A stretch of 64,000 bases of DNA from Ectocarpus siliculosus. Its lineage: Eukaryota; Sar; Phaeophyceae; Ectocarpales; Ectocarpaceae. The notes beneath the pieces are model-generated. The model was not told where the DNA came from and ran no database searches. It was given only the letters and a program-made list of their open reading frames with translations. This document shows, piece after piece, positions 13,346 through 27,780 of this stretch. The stretch spans positions 2,120,300 through 2,184,299 of the forward strand of contig FN649752.1 in assembly GCA_000310025.1 (NCBI GenBank), written 5' to 3'. Position 1 is the first letter of the stretch. Every line of letters begins with the position of its first letter. Both the position numbers and the translations under genes were made by a program.

Positions 13346-16300
13346 CTGATTCGTGGCGCGGCACCCAGGGGGGAGACAGAGAGGGGGGGGGGGGGGGGGG
13401 GACTCCTAATCCTGGATGCCGTAATCCTTTGAAAAAAAAAGGGGGGGGGGGGACCCCTAATCCTGGCTGGCCGAATCCGAAAAAAAAAGGGGGGGGGGCC
13501 CCTTGCCTACCCCCTTTTTTTTTGGACCGTGGGTGGGGGAAACACCTATTCCCCCCGGGGTGAATGAACGGTTTTCCTTTTTTTACCCGGGATCCCCCGG
13601 GGGGCCCCCCCCCCCCCCCCCAGGGAAAAAGAATTTGGGCTCCCTTTCCTGGAAAAATCCCCCAAAGGGGCCCCCCCCCGGGGCCAATAAATTCCGGCCA
13701 AAGAAATCCCCCCCCCTTTAAAAAAAATCCCCATTTGTTTTTTTTTTGGGAAAAATCCCCCCCCAACCCTAAACCAAAACTTTCCCGTCTCCTTNNNNNN
13801 NNNNNNNNNNNNNNNNNNNNNNNNNNNNNNNNNNNNNNNNNNNNNNNNNNNNNNNNNNNNNNNNNNNNNNNNNNNNNNNNNNNNNNNNNNNNNNTTTTTC
13901 CCCCTTTTTTTGGGGCCCCCCCCCCCAGGGGGAAAAAGGGGGGGGGGGGGGGGGGGGTGAACTCATAGTCGTGCATGCCGTAGTCGTTTGAGACAGAGAG
14001 GGGGGGGGGGTACTCATAGTCGTGCATGCCGTAGTCGGAGACAGAGAGGGGGGGGCGCCGTTAGCTAGCCGTCTTTGTTTTGGACCGTTGGCTGTGGTAC
14101 ACACGTATCGCGCCGTGGTTGACTGAGCGTTTTCGCTTTGTCTACCGGGACTCGCACGGCTGCACCTCCCTCCCGCCTCGAGGAGAGAGCAGTTTGGTCT
14201 CTCTTCCGTGAGATAGTCGCCGAGTGCGTCCGCGCTCGGTGCCAATCAATTCCTGCCTACAGAGCTCGCCACCACTTAAGAAAAAGTCCCAATTGCTTTT
14301 ATTTCGGTGAGAACTCACACCCGACCCTGAACCGAAACGTTCGCAGTCTCTGTTATAGTAGGAGCTTGCCTCGGAAAAACGTACGAGGTACGTAAATGGC
14401 GAAGCATTTGGTTGTCGACCAAAACCCGGCAAGCGCTAGCTCCGTCCCGCCGGTGTCAGTGCCTCGGCGGCAAGCACCCCCACATTCGACGACCATACCA
14501 TACAACAGTATACGGGAAGGACATAAGTAACCCCCGCCCCATTGTCGAAATGAGGTGTTCTACCCCCGCCCTAGACGATCCCGACCGTGGACGGACGTGA
14601 GGCTTTCGGTGTTTACGGCATGCATGGCTATGAATTCCACACCCGCACCCCCTGCACCGTGGCATACGACGTGCCTGCCGAGAGCGGTTGTCCTCGAGGG
14701 CCATGGCCTCCATTTCGGCTTCGAGTCGCCTCCTGACCTCCTCCTCCATCGACGCCACCGCGGCCGCCGCCATCTTGAGAAGTCGGCATTCTTTGGCCTT
14801 GGCGTCTTCTTTGGCTTGTTGTTCCTGCAGAAACCTAAGCAGGAAACAAAGTCACCCGCGGTAGCAGTAGTACATGCCCGTCAGGCGGGGGTTAGGACTC
14901 TTCATCAGAGCTACACACATGTGCGTGTGTGTTTACGCGTGGGAAACTTTTCTGTTTTTATTGAACCATGGGAATCTGGATTATATCTGCCGGGGTTGGT
15001 CTTTTCCGCTTGTTGGATTCCCCGCTGTCCGCCGCCGCTGCCATGCCGGGCAGGAGGCGGAACAGAACTGATCAGCCGACCTGGGCCACCCGTATGACGT
15101 TTGCATCGGCAAGGACAATTATATGTGTTTCTTTTGATGGGCTGGCTGGTGTAACGAACCACGTACGTCTTTTGGTAAGAAAGGCGAAATATACGAGCCC
15201 AAACAAGCATTTTGCAGCCCAAACCGACGCGCTATTTTTTCTTTCACCAACCTCGGCCGTCAATGCTCACAAGAGCATGAAACCAACGACTAGTTCACCG
15301 ATATACACTCACGATAAACAGAGCCTGTGGGTTTTCGAGGCCGACATCTGTCCATGTCGTTCATGTGGTTAGCGCGCGGTTATCACACCAAAAACGCAAC
15401 GATTCCGTACTTATACGCACACCGATTAGCAAGCGTATCTTCCCACTGAGATCGGTGTGTATTGTCATTTGCTAACGAAACAGCGCGGTTAAATATTACG
15501 CCGGCCAACATCCGCACACAGTTCGAGCATACCAACGCCCGCACCCCACACATGCACCTCTTCTCTTCACGCATGACGGCGAGCGCCAGCGCTTCCTCTT
15601 CGGCCATTGCGTTCCTCTCTGCCTCCAGCGCCCGCTGCCGCTTGAGGTTGGCCATGTGCTGCTGGACGAGTCGCCTCCTCTCCTTGGTCTCGCGCATCCA
15701 CCGCAGACGCTCTTCTTCTTCCCGTCTGCGCCTTTCCTCTTCCAGCCTGTTCTTTGTTTTGTTGTTGCACGACGGATGCGTTCACGGGCGGCACGAGAGG
15801 GTGCGTGACTTTTATTGACACCGTGTATCGAGTAAAAGAAATGCGAAGGAGGGAAGGGGGTGGCGACAGTGGTCCATTGCGTTTGAATCACTGATCACGC
15901 ATCTGGCAGGAAAGACATCTCTTGAAAGTTCCACCCACTCGCGGTGGGTCGTTTCAATGTCCGGTGCATTTTCCCCGCTACCCTATGTATGTATGCGTCT
16001 ACACAAAGGGCGGGGGGGGGTGCCTTCGCGCAATGGCCAGGGGGGCAGCAACAATGCGCCGTTACTATGGGAGGAGCCGGGGGAGCGTTCACTTCGGTGT
16101 CCAACTTGTATTTTTTTCACTACCAAAGCGGTTTGGCCGCCCTTCCGAGGAGGACCAACACGCGACCCTACCTTTTCAAGACGAGACCGAAGTCTTACTC
16201 CGACTTAGGCCGTGTATCACGGCCCATGCCGCTATTCCTGGTACTGAGTGCCTCACTTGCCAAACGTTCGATACGACCTAAGGCCAACCGCCTGAAGTAC

Positions 16301-19300
16301 AACATGATCTCGGGATGCAATACTCGTATCCTTAGAGTACCAAAGCAGAGGCGAGCGGGCGAGGGCGGTCTTCGTTTTCTGGGAGAGGGGTACCACCAGT
16401 GAGCTTGCCAAGGCGTTTTGGTTGGCAGGCATCCACAAGGATATCTCTTCGACCCATTGCGTCGTCTCCTGTACCTGGTTTGCCTCGCGATCTCCCGCTG
16501 GCGGCGAACCTCTGCAACGCGCTCTCTCTCCTCCTGAGCCTCCTTCCGAGCGATCTGCGAGGTGTTTGCGTTTGTGTTGCTGTCGTTGTTGCTATCGTTG
16601 TTGTTGCTGTCGTCGCCATTGCAGCTGTTGGCATCGTTGCTGTTTTGGAGCTTTCACATACATGCTGAGGGTCATATGGTTAACATGACATTTGAAGCCA
16701 CGTGTTGGGTAGGCATGAGACTAGAAACCGTGAAACCGGGTGTATTTCACACGCCGTGTAACTCTGTGAAATGAAGGCGGAACACGGTGTGGTTGAGCAT
16801 GGCCCGATATACTCCCACGGCATGTGGAGAGACCACAAGGAACTTGGGGTAGACGCCCTTGTGATGGCATTGGTAAGGTAGGAGCATTGCAAGTGCAGTA
16901 AGTGAAATCCGCGATTCAAAGTTACTATTCCGGTCGGCGGTGGTCACAGGCATTGTCGGATAGGGATCTGAAGACATCTACGGTGCCCCTAGGCCCCCAT
17001 CATTCGCGGGGCGCCCTTCTTTGAAGTTTGCCGTGTCCCTCTCTAGACCGTAGACAATAACAAGCTTTTCTTCGGCATGTCTCTCTTATAAGGCCCTACA
17101 TCTCCTCGGCCCGAGGTGGGGTAAAAACCTACGCAGAACTTGGTAAAAGAGCAAATATAGCCCTGTCTTTAAACCGATCCTCGGCCTCAGAACGAACCGA
17201 AACCCTTTTTGAACCGTCCGTGGCCCTGTTTCTTAGCATGGGAGCACGGGGCGGGACTGCTCCCCACGGGAACATTCACAAGGCACACTGAAATCATAAT
17301 CCGAAAACACACAAATAAGAGGCATGCTACGAAGATTCTGGTCGCTAAATCGATGTTCGACCAATATCGTTTTGCGGAAACGGCACTGCGATGGGCGGAT
17401 TTCGTATTTGGCGGGTTCCAGTGTTGCCTTTACCATTTTGGTATTCCTACCCAATACATCGCTCACAACAACAGAAGAGAGGAAATGAACCTTGTGTGGG
17501 AGTCACAGGTCGGTTGCGATGTGAGGCGGAGGGTCGTGGCTAGGTAAGCCACGCGACCTTCTCCCTCCCTCCCTCCCTCCCTCCCTGTCAGCGTGCATCT
17601 ATGTCTCAAAGAAGCACTCACTTCGAGCGCGTCGTGAATCTCGTCCTTGTTCTCCAGGCCCGTCCCGTCCTCGAACCCAAGGTACTTGAGCTCCCTCCAC
17701 GACAGCAGGGTCGCGCTGTACTGCCACTCTCCTTTTCGGGGTGCAATGCATTCACACAGAAAGAAAGGCAGGATTTCGTTTGTTTGGTTGATGTAGAGCG
17801 GCTGGTGCATGTTGAACAAATCTCGTGCGATCCACGGAAACACGTGGTACTCGATTCGTGTGAATCGCCACGTGCCCAGAGTGCAGAATAGACCTGGCGC
17901 GTCGTCAGACAGGGGTGGACGCGCGGAAGACAAACTCAAGCAAAGCACATTCACACGAATTTATGGCACGGGTGCGAGGAGGTAAGAGTAGTGCCGACGG
18001 GTGTGGCTACCCCAATGAAGATCCGACTGGCGGCAAGAACCGCTGGTGGTTTCCCGAATAAATATCACATCGTAGGCTCGAAGTAATGAATCCTTTACTC
18101 CTATGCCCCACCTTCTCCTACTCTGAAGGGATCGCTGTTCAACTCGGCCTCCGCGGTCCTCATGAGCTCGGACCTGAAGTCTTCCCATCGCGCGACCCTC
18201 TCCTCTAGGCTCTTTCGGGCACGGTGGGCGCGGCGGGTCCAGCAGCGGCAGGAGCAGGAAGTCGCAATCCGAGAGCAAGAAAAGCGTTGAACGCGGTAGT
18301 AGCATTACTTTGGAAGAGAAGGCTGAACGCGTGTGTGTGCGGCTTGTCGCCTCGCTAGGAATTTTTTTTTCTCGAAGGCTTTTTATGCGTCTCACGTGTG
18401 GTTTAGCGTGTACTTTCGGGTGCAGCGATGCCGGTGTATGGAAGGCGCGGATAAATACGAATAATTACTGCCTGTTTTCGGGTGCATTCTGCTCGTTCCC
18501 CTGGCAAGGGTGGTGGATGTTGTGTGGTTGGAGGAGTGAAAGAGCGCACTTTCTTCCCATTGCTTGGCCGCAAGAATGTAACACGAGGTTCTGCATTCTG
18601 CCCGCCCCTTCCCCGGCCGGATTGGAAGCCTTCGATTTTTCTCCACGGGGGCATGGATAGTCCGACAAGACAGAGCTAGAAATGGTAATATTATCCCTCC
18701 GACAGGCCAACAAACGAGAAAGTGTCGTCTGAAGATGTACAAGAGGACGATATTCACTCATTTCTTGTTTCCCTGACTTTGTTGTGGCGTGTCCATTGAC
18801 GAGGAAGACCTTTTGAGACGGAGGAGCACCATTCCTACTTATGACGCAGAATCCGCCAGCATTCGAACGCTCTCTATTCGTTTGTAAATATCTTAGGTAC
18901 GGTACCGCGTTTTCACCGAGCCAACATCACGTGTGAAGTAGTCGGTCGGCCGGTGTAGTTCGTTGGATTGCCTTGTTCCTTGTGTTTCTCCATGACAACA
19001 CAACCCATCTCGATTTTGCACGTTAGGGAAGGGGAGGGGTCGATTCCTTTCTCCCCCACTCTTGTTCTCATGGCGGGGGTGGAGAGTACCCACAACGTTT
19101 CCAGCTATCTCGAAAATGAACGCAACATATACATGCGTTGATGGCGTTTGTTCCGAAACTCGGGGTGTGAAATCGTGTGGGTGGACGCTACATCAAGAGA
19201 GCCCCATGATCATAGAATAGGGCCCCGCCTGTAGCGAATGAAAATAACTACAGCAGTAGCTGTTTACCAAGCATCAACCTCACTGTACGGTCCGAAGACT

Positions 19301-22300
19301 ACCGTCATGCGTGAGGGTACTTGGTAGATACCTGGTTTTGGCCTTCCTCCGCCCTCGCCACTTCCAGCAGAGCAGCCCTTTGTCCGGCGCGCTCCCCGGC
19401 CTGCATCGCCTCGTCTTCGGCTTCAAGAGCTTCCTTGGTATGCCTGCAACAACGAAAGAGAACGGGCTTGCGTGTCTTCTAGCCGCAACTTTCTGGTTGT
19501 TTTTGCACGTTGAGCACGGGGCACCACTGTTGCTATTACCATCCGTTTCCACTCACTCATGCACCCGCAAGCACGTGTTTACCCCCCCAACAACAACCAA
19601 AGAGCGCCTTTTGCTACAAGGAATCGAACAAGGAATCGAATACCTTGAGGAAAACACCTTGCTCTGCGCTCGAACGGGCCTCTCTGTCAATCAAACACAC
19701 CTCCTCACCACTTTGCAACCTCCTCCCAGGAGAACTCCTCCGGGGAACGCGACGGGAACAAACGGAAACGCTCCACCTTTCAGGTAATGTGTTGCCCGCA
19801 GAAGACCGAGTGCAAGGAGGCGGAGATGAGGAGGAGAGGAACAGGGGGGGCAGGTAGTAGGAAAGACAAGTCGGCGGGGGTAACAACCCACGCACACAGA
19901 TTTGGCCCATGATATTTCCTGGAGACTGAGGTGCATGCCCCTCGGTCAATGAACACGCTCCGAACATATGGCAGCTAGCCCAGTGCCCTCTTCTCACGGA
20001 GAAGGCTACGTTAGCACACGCGGGGCTGACAACAGCGTGTCTTTTTGACCGCAAGTATGGCGATACGGTCGAGGAGGGTCCTCCGTAATACCGGTATGAG
20101 TAACGCCAGCACACCGGCCCTATTCAGACCAAGAAACGACTTGATTGTACCATCTGTGTCACACACACTCGCAGTCACAAATATATCGGCCCCCCGCAGG
20201 TTATTACGAAAACGACCAGGGAGGGGGCACGCAGACCCTAACACTAACCCCAACCCCAACATAGCCGATTGTATACTTCATCCAGTATGTTTGCCTACAA
20301 CTTAGATAATCCTGCGTAGAGTACTGTCTCGCTCAAGGCTCACCACCGGGGGGGGAGGTGGCGTGACCAGCCGAGGGATCTCCCGAAACAGGAAGGGAGT
20401 CGGCACGTAGGCCAGCAGCTGCGTGGCCACGTGCCTCCTCGACTGGAGCAGCTCCTCCGCCCGCCGCCTCCGAAACTCCTGGCGGGGGATGGCGCTTTCC
20501 TCACAGTACCAGTCCTGCCCATGGGTAGAGGTGCCGCAGAGGGGGCGCGTTGAGAGCGAAAACATCGGGAAAAAGCGCCTTGCGTGGGTTCTGTGCGCCC
20601 TCGGTAAAAAACTCGACAGGTGAAGTAGGGTTGGGGTGGGGTGAGGCCGCTTTTGGGGGGCATGGCGAAGCACGTGGATGGGGGGATGGGGACGGAACAT
20701 TGTGCGGGGGAACGAATTGTATTGAAATCTCGAGTATCGCCAAGCAATCACACGAGCCTCAGGGAGGCGATAGCAGGTGTTTATCTGCGCGATCCACGGG
20801 GTTGAAGGGGAGGAAAGCACCGTGATACAGGACGAGCAGTACGGAAGAGAAAGACGCGCTACTCAAACTGCCAAATCAGACATACACGATAGGCTCTTGC
20901 AGCGGAAATACGCGATGACGCAAGTGATATGTTAATGACGGGCTGAGCAAAGGGTCAGCGGCAGCTGATGAGCCCTTGTTTCGAGTATTTCTCACCACAA
21001 AATCCAACACATCGCAGCTACCGCCCGGTTCCGCAGAAACGAGCATCCCCTCCTGCACCATACCCAGCCTGACGGTTTCGTCTCTCATCGCCGCCGACAC
21101 CTCCCCGTCCAAAAACGCCTTCCTTTGCGGCGGAATCCGGGTCGCGTCCGGGAGGCAATACCAAGCGGAAAACTTCGCCCACCTACGCGGATGCGAGAAA
21201 AAAAAAGAGACGTCTGTGGGTCTCTTTGTCTGGACTCCATCCACAGGCTCGAACAAATCCTACAACGACGAGCGAATTGCTGCAAGGTGTACGCAATTCA
21301 GTTCGAATGAGATATTCGTTCCAAACATGTTGAGGAATGCATCACTTGCTGAGGAATGCATCGACACCATTCGCTTGTTTTTACGTTCTTTCCCCTCCGA
21401 AATGTCGGGAAGAGGGTGGACAGTTATTTGAGACCATCCCTCCCCACCCCGCACTCACAACATGAACTCATGTGATTGCTGATCATCTGAAAGATATTGT
21501 TATTCTGTGCTGAGCAACTACGCTGTGAGTGCTCAGCGCGGAAATGCTAGATAAGGCGAGGTCCTCCATGACGACGCAGGCCCCACCCAACAAATCCAAT
21601 ACTATCAGTGAATGATCCGGGTACACGCAAGACACAAGAATACCTTAGCACTATGTCGAATGAAATTCCGAACTTGTGCAGCTAGCAACATGTGTTCTGT
21701 GATACGCACATGGCTGATGTTTTTTGAGAGAACGAATCGGAACTCGAGTGCCTTCCCTTGGCTTCGAAGTGGTGAGGGCAGAGTCGAGACCATGGAGCCA
21801 CTCCCCGCCTGTCCGAGGACGGCGGTCTAAACAAAGAGCGCGAGCTCCACAACCACCCCTTGTTGGTGAATTTGCGAAGAATAACTGCTGTGTTGTACTT
21901 TTGGAAACTTTGACCGACTAACTTGCAAGTGGCACCGGAAAGCAAGCTGGTAGTCGTCACACACCCTCAAGGCCAATTTTCACAGATCGATTGCTCCTCA
22001 ACCAGGAGGGTTTCGATGCCGGAAAGGGTAGCATTGGAAATATTTTCGCCGAGAGCTGTCCTCGCGCGCATCGCTCGATTTTCGCACCCCCGTCTTAGGA
22101 GAAGTCGAGCTTTGAGCTTCGACGTGTGATAACTTTCACCTTTGTCGGTGCCGAAAATGTATATATCCGTTTCCTCGGACTCCGTGGTGATCCGGGCAAA
22201 TAGACGGATGAATATTATCTCAATTTACATAGAAGAAAGTGACACCAACGAACCTAAGTTTCTTGTTTGGAAGCGTGGACGACGCGTCTTCAGGGTCGGG

Positions 22301-24331
22301 GACGCCGATCCGTGCCGACGCCGCCAGGGTGCAAACCCGGGGCTGCACGCAAGCGAGCTGGAGCTCGAGGTTGAGCTCGTCAGGGGAGCGAGGCTCCCAC
22401 GCGGCCGCTTCCTTTTGGCTGCCGCTCAGGCTCTCCTCCTTACGAGGTGTAGGAAAACAAGAGAAAATGGGAGAGAGGGGGGGGCAAGGGAGGAATGTGT
22501 GGCGGTGTGTTGTCGAAAGGCCTTGTTGATCCATTCCGCTGCCCAACGAGATAATTTGGTTTGGTGAGCTGAAGGAGTGAGACGACGCGCGTTGAGAGAG
22601 ATGTTGTAGCGAGAGGGAGAAACATACCGCTGGAGAACAACCGGGGGAGTGATCTAACGTTGCCATCCCACCTCCCCATTGCCTGAAAAGGTGCGGCAAC
22701 CAGGGATCAAGCAACAAACCTGGCGGAACTCCTGCAAGATAGTGATAACCTGGTTGCTTGATCTTCGCCATCATCGTCCGTCATATATTTCTACGAAATC
22801 TAAGTACGCATTTGCCATCCAAACCGTTACACTCGGATGATCAAATGCCCCAAAGGATAGCCTAACCTGCGCTATGGCATGCCTAGTTTGTGGGAGAGGG
22901 AGGATATACACATAAAAAGTTGGGTGGAGCAACGCTGTTGGGCAAGCAGCCGCAGTCGCCGTTGATGCTGTGTCTGCGTTCACAGCAGTTGTCTTGTCCG
23001 TCTTCCGAACTCGACAATCAAAGCACGCGTTACAATCATATCTTCGACTCCATCAGCGATAAGTGACAGGTGCAAGCGCCCTGTAGTATGTGTCTCGCTT
23101 ACCCCTGACGTTGCCGACGAACGGCGACGAAATAGTTCAGGGTCGACTTCTTCCGGGTCGAACTGCTCCATGTCGAAGCGGTCGAAAACGCCTATGGCTG
23201 CCACCTGAAGTCGTCATTTTCGTTGTTCCCAGCGAAGCAAGCAACAAACGGCGTGGTGAACGAAAACACACCAAGTTCGATTGTTACGATCTGAGAAAGG
23301 GAGATACCAAAGCGGACGAGGTCGGTACTTGCAACCGGTAGGGATCAGACGTCAAGTATGGCCAGCTGGGCCACGGGGGGCGGTTGGCTAGGGGGGAAGG
23401 CGGCCGAATGGGTGCTCGTGCGCTCCTCACTCTCGTTCCGCTGAAACGGAGCACCGTTCGTCTCTGAAGCTCGTTCAAACCGCTTGGGGGGTGCCATAAC
23501 TGCATTCTCATTCCACCGGGGGGGGTATAGGGCATCGACGGATGGGGAGCTTGACAGGCGCTGGAACGCGACGTAAACGGGTCCTGCTATCTTGTACCCG
23601 ACCACCCGGTTGTGTCGCTGCCCGGCCGGGCGGTTGCCGGTGGGGCACGCCGACAGCTCTATCTTGGCATCGGGGTATCATACCCTGGCTTTCATAGCGG
23701 ACGATCCCATTGAGGGCAGCATCAGAATGAGCGGAACCAAGCCATTGTTTATCTACTTCATTTTTGTGCAGTTTGAGAGGCCGTTTTTCAACGACAATTT
23801 ACTAGGGGCCGCCCTGGCGGCTGCCGAGGTATTTTTCATGCCAATGATTGTGACTTCTAGGAACATATTTCTCCCTCGAAGGCGTTTGGGACGAGGCCGC
23901 CGGTCGTCGACGCCGTCGAACGTCCGTTCTCGAAAACCTTGTTCACGGGGAACGGGCGAGGATCAGGCTGACAGGCAACAAAGCATCAGCCGATTTTTTT
24001 CATCCCAACTCTAGCATTCTCACTCGTGGCTGTCCGTGCCCTTCCGTCATCGTTTGTCAACCTCTATCCGTTGTACACTTCTCTCAATGTGGACAGATAG
24101 GAAACACTCCTGGCGTCTCTTCGATCTCAACCTCCGAACAAAACCCCGCCACCACCGCCCTCCGCCGGTGCAGAAAATGATCAAAACCACCGAGCCAAGC
24201 ACACACACAAGACCTCTGCCCGTCTCCCTTGCCCAGAGATCAAAGGCATAGCTGCTTCGCCTCCTCCCCTCCACAATCATATTTCCCCCCCGCTATTTCC
24301 CCCGCTTTCTAGCCGTTGGCGGCCATCTACG

Positions 24332-24379
<48 letters not shown>

Positions 24380-27300
24380 CACCCACTCACGTCTTCGGGT
24401 CGCAGCGTTCCCAGCGACCCCCGCCGCTGCCTAATGTCTTCGGCTTTTCCGGACTCCTCCAGGAGCTCATCAGCCTTCTTGAGCGCGAGGGCCTTCTCCA
24501 CCTGGCTGCGCCGTCGCTTCTTCGCCGCCGCCGCCGCCCTCCCGCGGCGCGCGACCACCCCCGAGGCGGCCTCCGCCACCCGCTTCGCCTTGACGTCCTC
24601 CCGCTTCACGTCCAGAAGCCGGCCGACCTACACTTCCGATAGAAATAGTTGATTCGGGAGGATGCCCAAGTAAGGTTTTCGGTTCGGCTTTGCATGGACG
24701 GAGATGTATTGAGGGAAGATTCGCCGGGGGACGGGGCGTGTGCAAACGGGATCTGATCCTACAGATTGCGATGTGCGAGCATGTTTTATGGGTGGGAAAT
24801 GGGTGGGGCGGGGGGTAGAGTGCGCTTGAGGGGGTTAAGCTGGAGGGAAAGTGAATTTTCGATTTGCGCGTAGAAATAACCGTTTCTATTCTCGCCTTGC
24901 TTGCCGCCTGTTTGGAAGTGACCGTTCTCGCCGCCAGAAACTTTCGGCGGGCCTCCATCCGCAGCCGTTTCGCAGCGGCAGTCCCACCCTCGCGCGACAT
25001 CGTCGGCATGGCTGTTGCTCCACCACCATCAAGACCGTCAGCCTCTTCGTCGCCCCCAAACTCGAGCCTTAAGGCCCCCGCCGCTTCCTCATCTGCCTTC
25101 ACCTCGTCTTCTCGTGCGTCCCATCCGGCAATGCCCGCCAGGCGAGCGGTGTCAATGCCACGGTCTTGTTGTTCCCGGAGGACCTCCGTCGCGGCACGCC
25201 CGTCCTCTTGGGGGCCGTCGGCGGCAGCAGCCGCATCGTCCCTGCTGGACGTCCGTGCTCGCTTTGACTGGTCGGTTTTCAGCAGCGTCACGTGCAACGT
25301 CGACCCTGCTTCTTCTCCTCCCGGTGGTTCTGGCGGCACCGGCGGCGTGGTCGTTCGCCCGCGCATGATTCCCGCTTTTGGTGTAACGTGCCCCGGTACC
25401 GTACCCTTGTCCGCCGCCGCCGCTGTCTTTTCTACCTCGGCTCGCGCGCCGTCGGTGGATTCCCGGGAGGCGGCGGCGGCGGCCATTTTTCCTTGCTCGT
25501 TTCCGTCGCCGCTCTTGTCCACCACCTTCGCCGGTGCAGCGGAGACTTCTTCCTCTCCGAATGTGGTCGGAGCGGCGGGACGAGGGCCATCGGCGGGCGT
25601 CAGGCGCGGGGTGAGGGGGCGGCCCTGCGACCCCGGGGACGGCGGCCGGCGCAGCATGGCGGCGGTGATTAGCGTCTCGTCGGCCCTGTCGAACACCCGC
25701 CCTCCCCGGTACCAGGATCGGAACGCGGTCCAGCGGCGTTTCCGAGCGGAGGGGTTCTTGTTCGGGTTGGCTCTCCCCCCGCTTGCCGCCGCCACCTCAA
25801 CCTCGGCGTTCCAGTCACCTTCCAGAATCTGAACCCCCATCATGGCGGCTTCTTCCAGAATCTGCGGTTTTATACGAACGTGAGATAGGGGGCTGGCACT
25901 TGTTCCTCTTCGATGAGGTGACCTCGAGAGATCTACGAGACAACACGTTTGGCTCCCGTGAGTGTCTCTCGGAGCATAACTTCAAATTTTCAATATCTCC
26001 TGATCGTATTTCAAACTTTAGTGCCATACGTAGGCCATTCAGCAACGAAGTGCTCTTGGCAGACCGCAGACGCACACTTGTCTCCCCCCCCCCCCCAATC
26101 CCCGAAATCCAATCCACCTCACCCACCTCCGGCTGTTGAGCTGCAAAGACGCACTCCCTCAGCAGAAAGGCAGACCTTTCGGTGCCCCCCCCGCCTGCGG
26201 CTCCCCCCCCGTTGCTGCCCACGGCCGTCGCCCACCACCGGCAGAACGACCGCCACTTGTTCCTCGACACGGGGTTTGCCGCGCACCTCCCCGGCGCCAG
26301 GTCGTCCGCCGTCGGCGGGTCCAGCGCCGCTTCCCTCGCCGCGCGCGCCACGACGGGGTCCATCAGCGCCGCCAGTGCCTCGGCCATCTGCTCCGACTCG
26401 GAGAGGTCCTTCCAGGGGACGTCCAGCTCTTCGTCGGGCTCTCGCTCCGTCCTGGCTTCTAGCCGCGTCGCCGCAACGAGCGCCGCCGACATGCCCGATG
26501 GAGCCGGCTCCATGGAGAACACGCCGCTGGTGGTGGGGTCCCCGCCGTGGCAGCCGTCGCCCCTGAACCCGGCCCCCAACCGGCCGCCGACCCCGTTCTC
26601 CCCGTATGCGTACAGCAGATAGTCCCGCTCGGGGGAAAGGCCAGACAACGTGAGTCGCGCGGGGACGTCCGGGTTAGCAACGGTGGCCGACGCCGACCCA
26701 GCCACGGCCTGCGTGCACCCGCCGCCACGAGAGGCTCCGTCGCCGTCTCCGCCCAGTCGGACCGTCGCCGGTGACGGAGGGGTGCCGTGGCCGCCGCCGG
26801 CACCTGCTTCGACGGCGACGACGTATACCTCGCCGCGTTTGGTGAGGTACAGCGAGGCTGACACGCGGTCCCACTCTACGGAGTCGATGACGAACTCCTC
26901 CACCAAGGGCGGGGCGCAGGCCTTGTCAAGGGCAGACTATTGGTATATGGCGTTGACCCAAGAAAGCGGCGACAACACACATAGGGAATAACAAGGACGG
27001 TGCTCAGAGAAATTGGAGACAAATGCTGCTGAACCCTGCAACAGGGGTCGGCCTTGTGGAGGCGGGTAGGCAGCACGGCCTACTTGTATCTCTTGGGGGC
27101 ATGGAAGGCGCTTCTCGCTCTTTTCTAGCCCTTACGAGTGAATCTTGAACCAAGGTTTTCGCCTTCAAGTGCAAGCAGTGCAGACGAGGGTGCACGGTCC
27201 TCGCACTCCAGGAGACAAAACATTTTTACAATTGATTCTTAACGGTGTATATACGCATTCACCTCCATTCCTTCGTAGAAAGCGATTATGTCCCGCCATT

Positions 27301-27749
27301 CCATCTTGCCCCTATGCCGACCGCCGTGAGCTTGGCGAAAGAGAGACCTCACCTAAGGTTTCATGTTGCACGGGGGCGATAGGTATTTACACAAAGGTCA
27401 TCTCGCTCGTCACGAGCAAGAGAGTGTGACCAGTACGGTGCACGTTCGCGCTCGCCGCTACTGTGGTTGTTAAACTATGATAGCCATCAACTCTGTTAGT
27501 GGCACACCTCCGACAAAAGTGACCACCCGGCTGTTGGGGTCATCACTAGTTACCAGGTTGGACGAAGTGGACCGCATCGCATATCACCTGGTACTGCGAC
27601 ACTAGCCCTCGTTCTATGGACCGCGCCACGTAGTCCCACTTCACCAAGGCCTCTTGCGTCAGCACGTCCCGCCCAGCCGCCAGCGTTTCGAAGACCTCTC
27701 GCAGCCTCTTCGAGCGGGGTGACAGCGAAGCCAGCTCTGCAGCAGCAGC

Positions 27750-27780
<31 letters not shown>

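Larger units (their letters stand above)
14668..25861 (-). other. Coiled-coil and helical exons of the giant gene (exons 8-20)
   Basis: Many short exons are dominated by Glu, Arg, Lys and Ala heptads: 'AKRLRMEARRKFL', 'KKRRRSQVEKALALKKADEL', 'EFRRRRAEELLQSRRHV', 'EALEAEDEAMQAGERAG', 'SLEERVARWEDFRSEL', 'IARKEAQEERERVAEVRRQ', 'LEEERRRREEEERLRWM' and 'MEEEVRRRLEAEMEAM'. Two exons (22438-22254 and 21182-20996) join through a split Arg codon into a non-coil region (KKLRWAKFSAWYCLPDATRI). Exon 17726-17622 reads WQYSATLLSWRELKYLGFED. I recognise no named domain here. Confidence 0.6.

Noticed and set aside
13302-14245. Open frames spanning the N gap
   Set aside because: They run through N and smeared homopolymer sequence, so the frames are artefacts.
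24864-25832. 322-codon plus-strand frame
   Set aside because: Antisense shadow of exon 25861-24881 of the giant gene; the minus frame fits neighbouring exons in phase.
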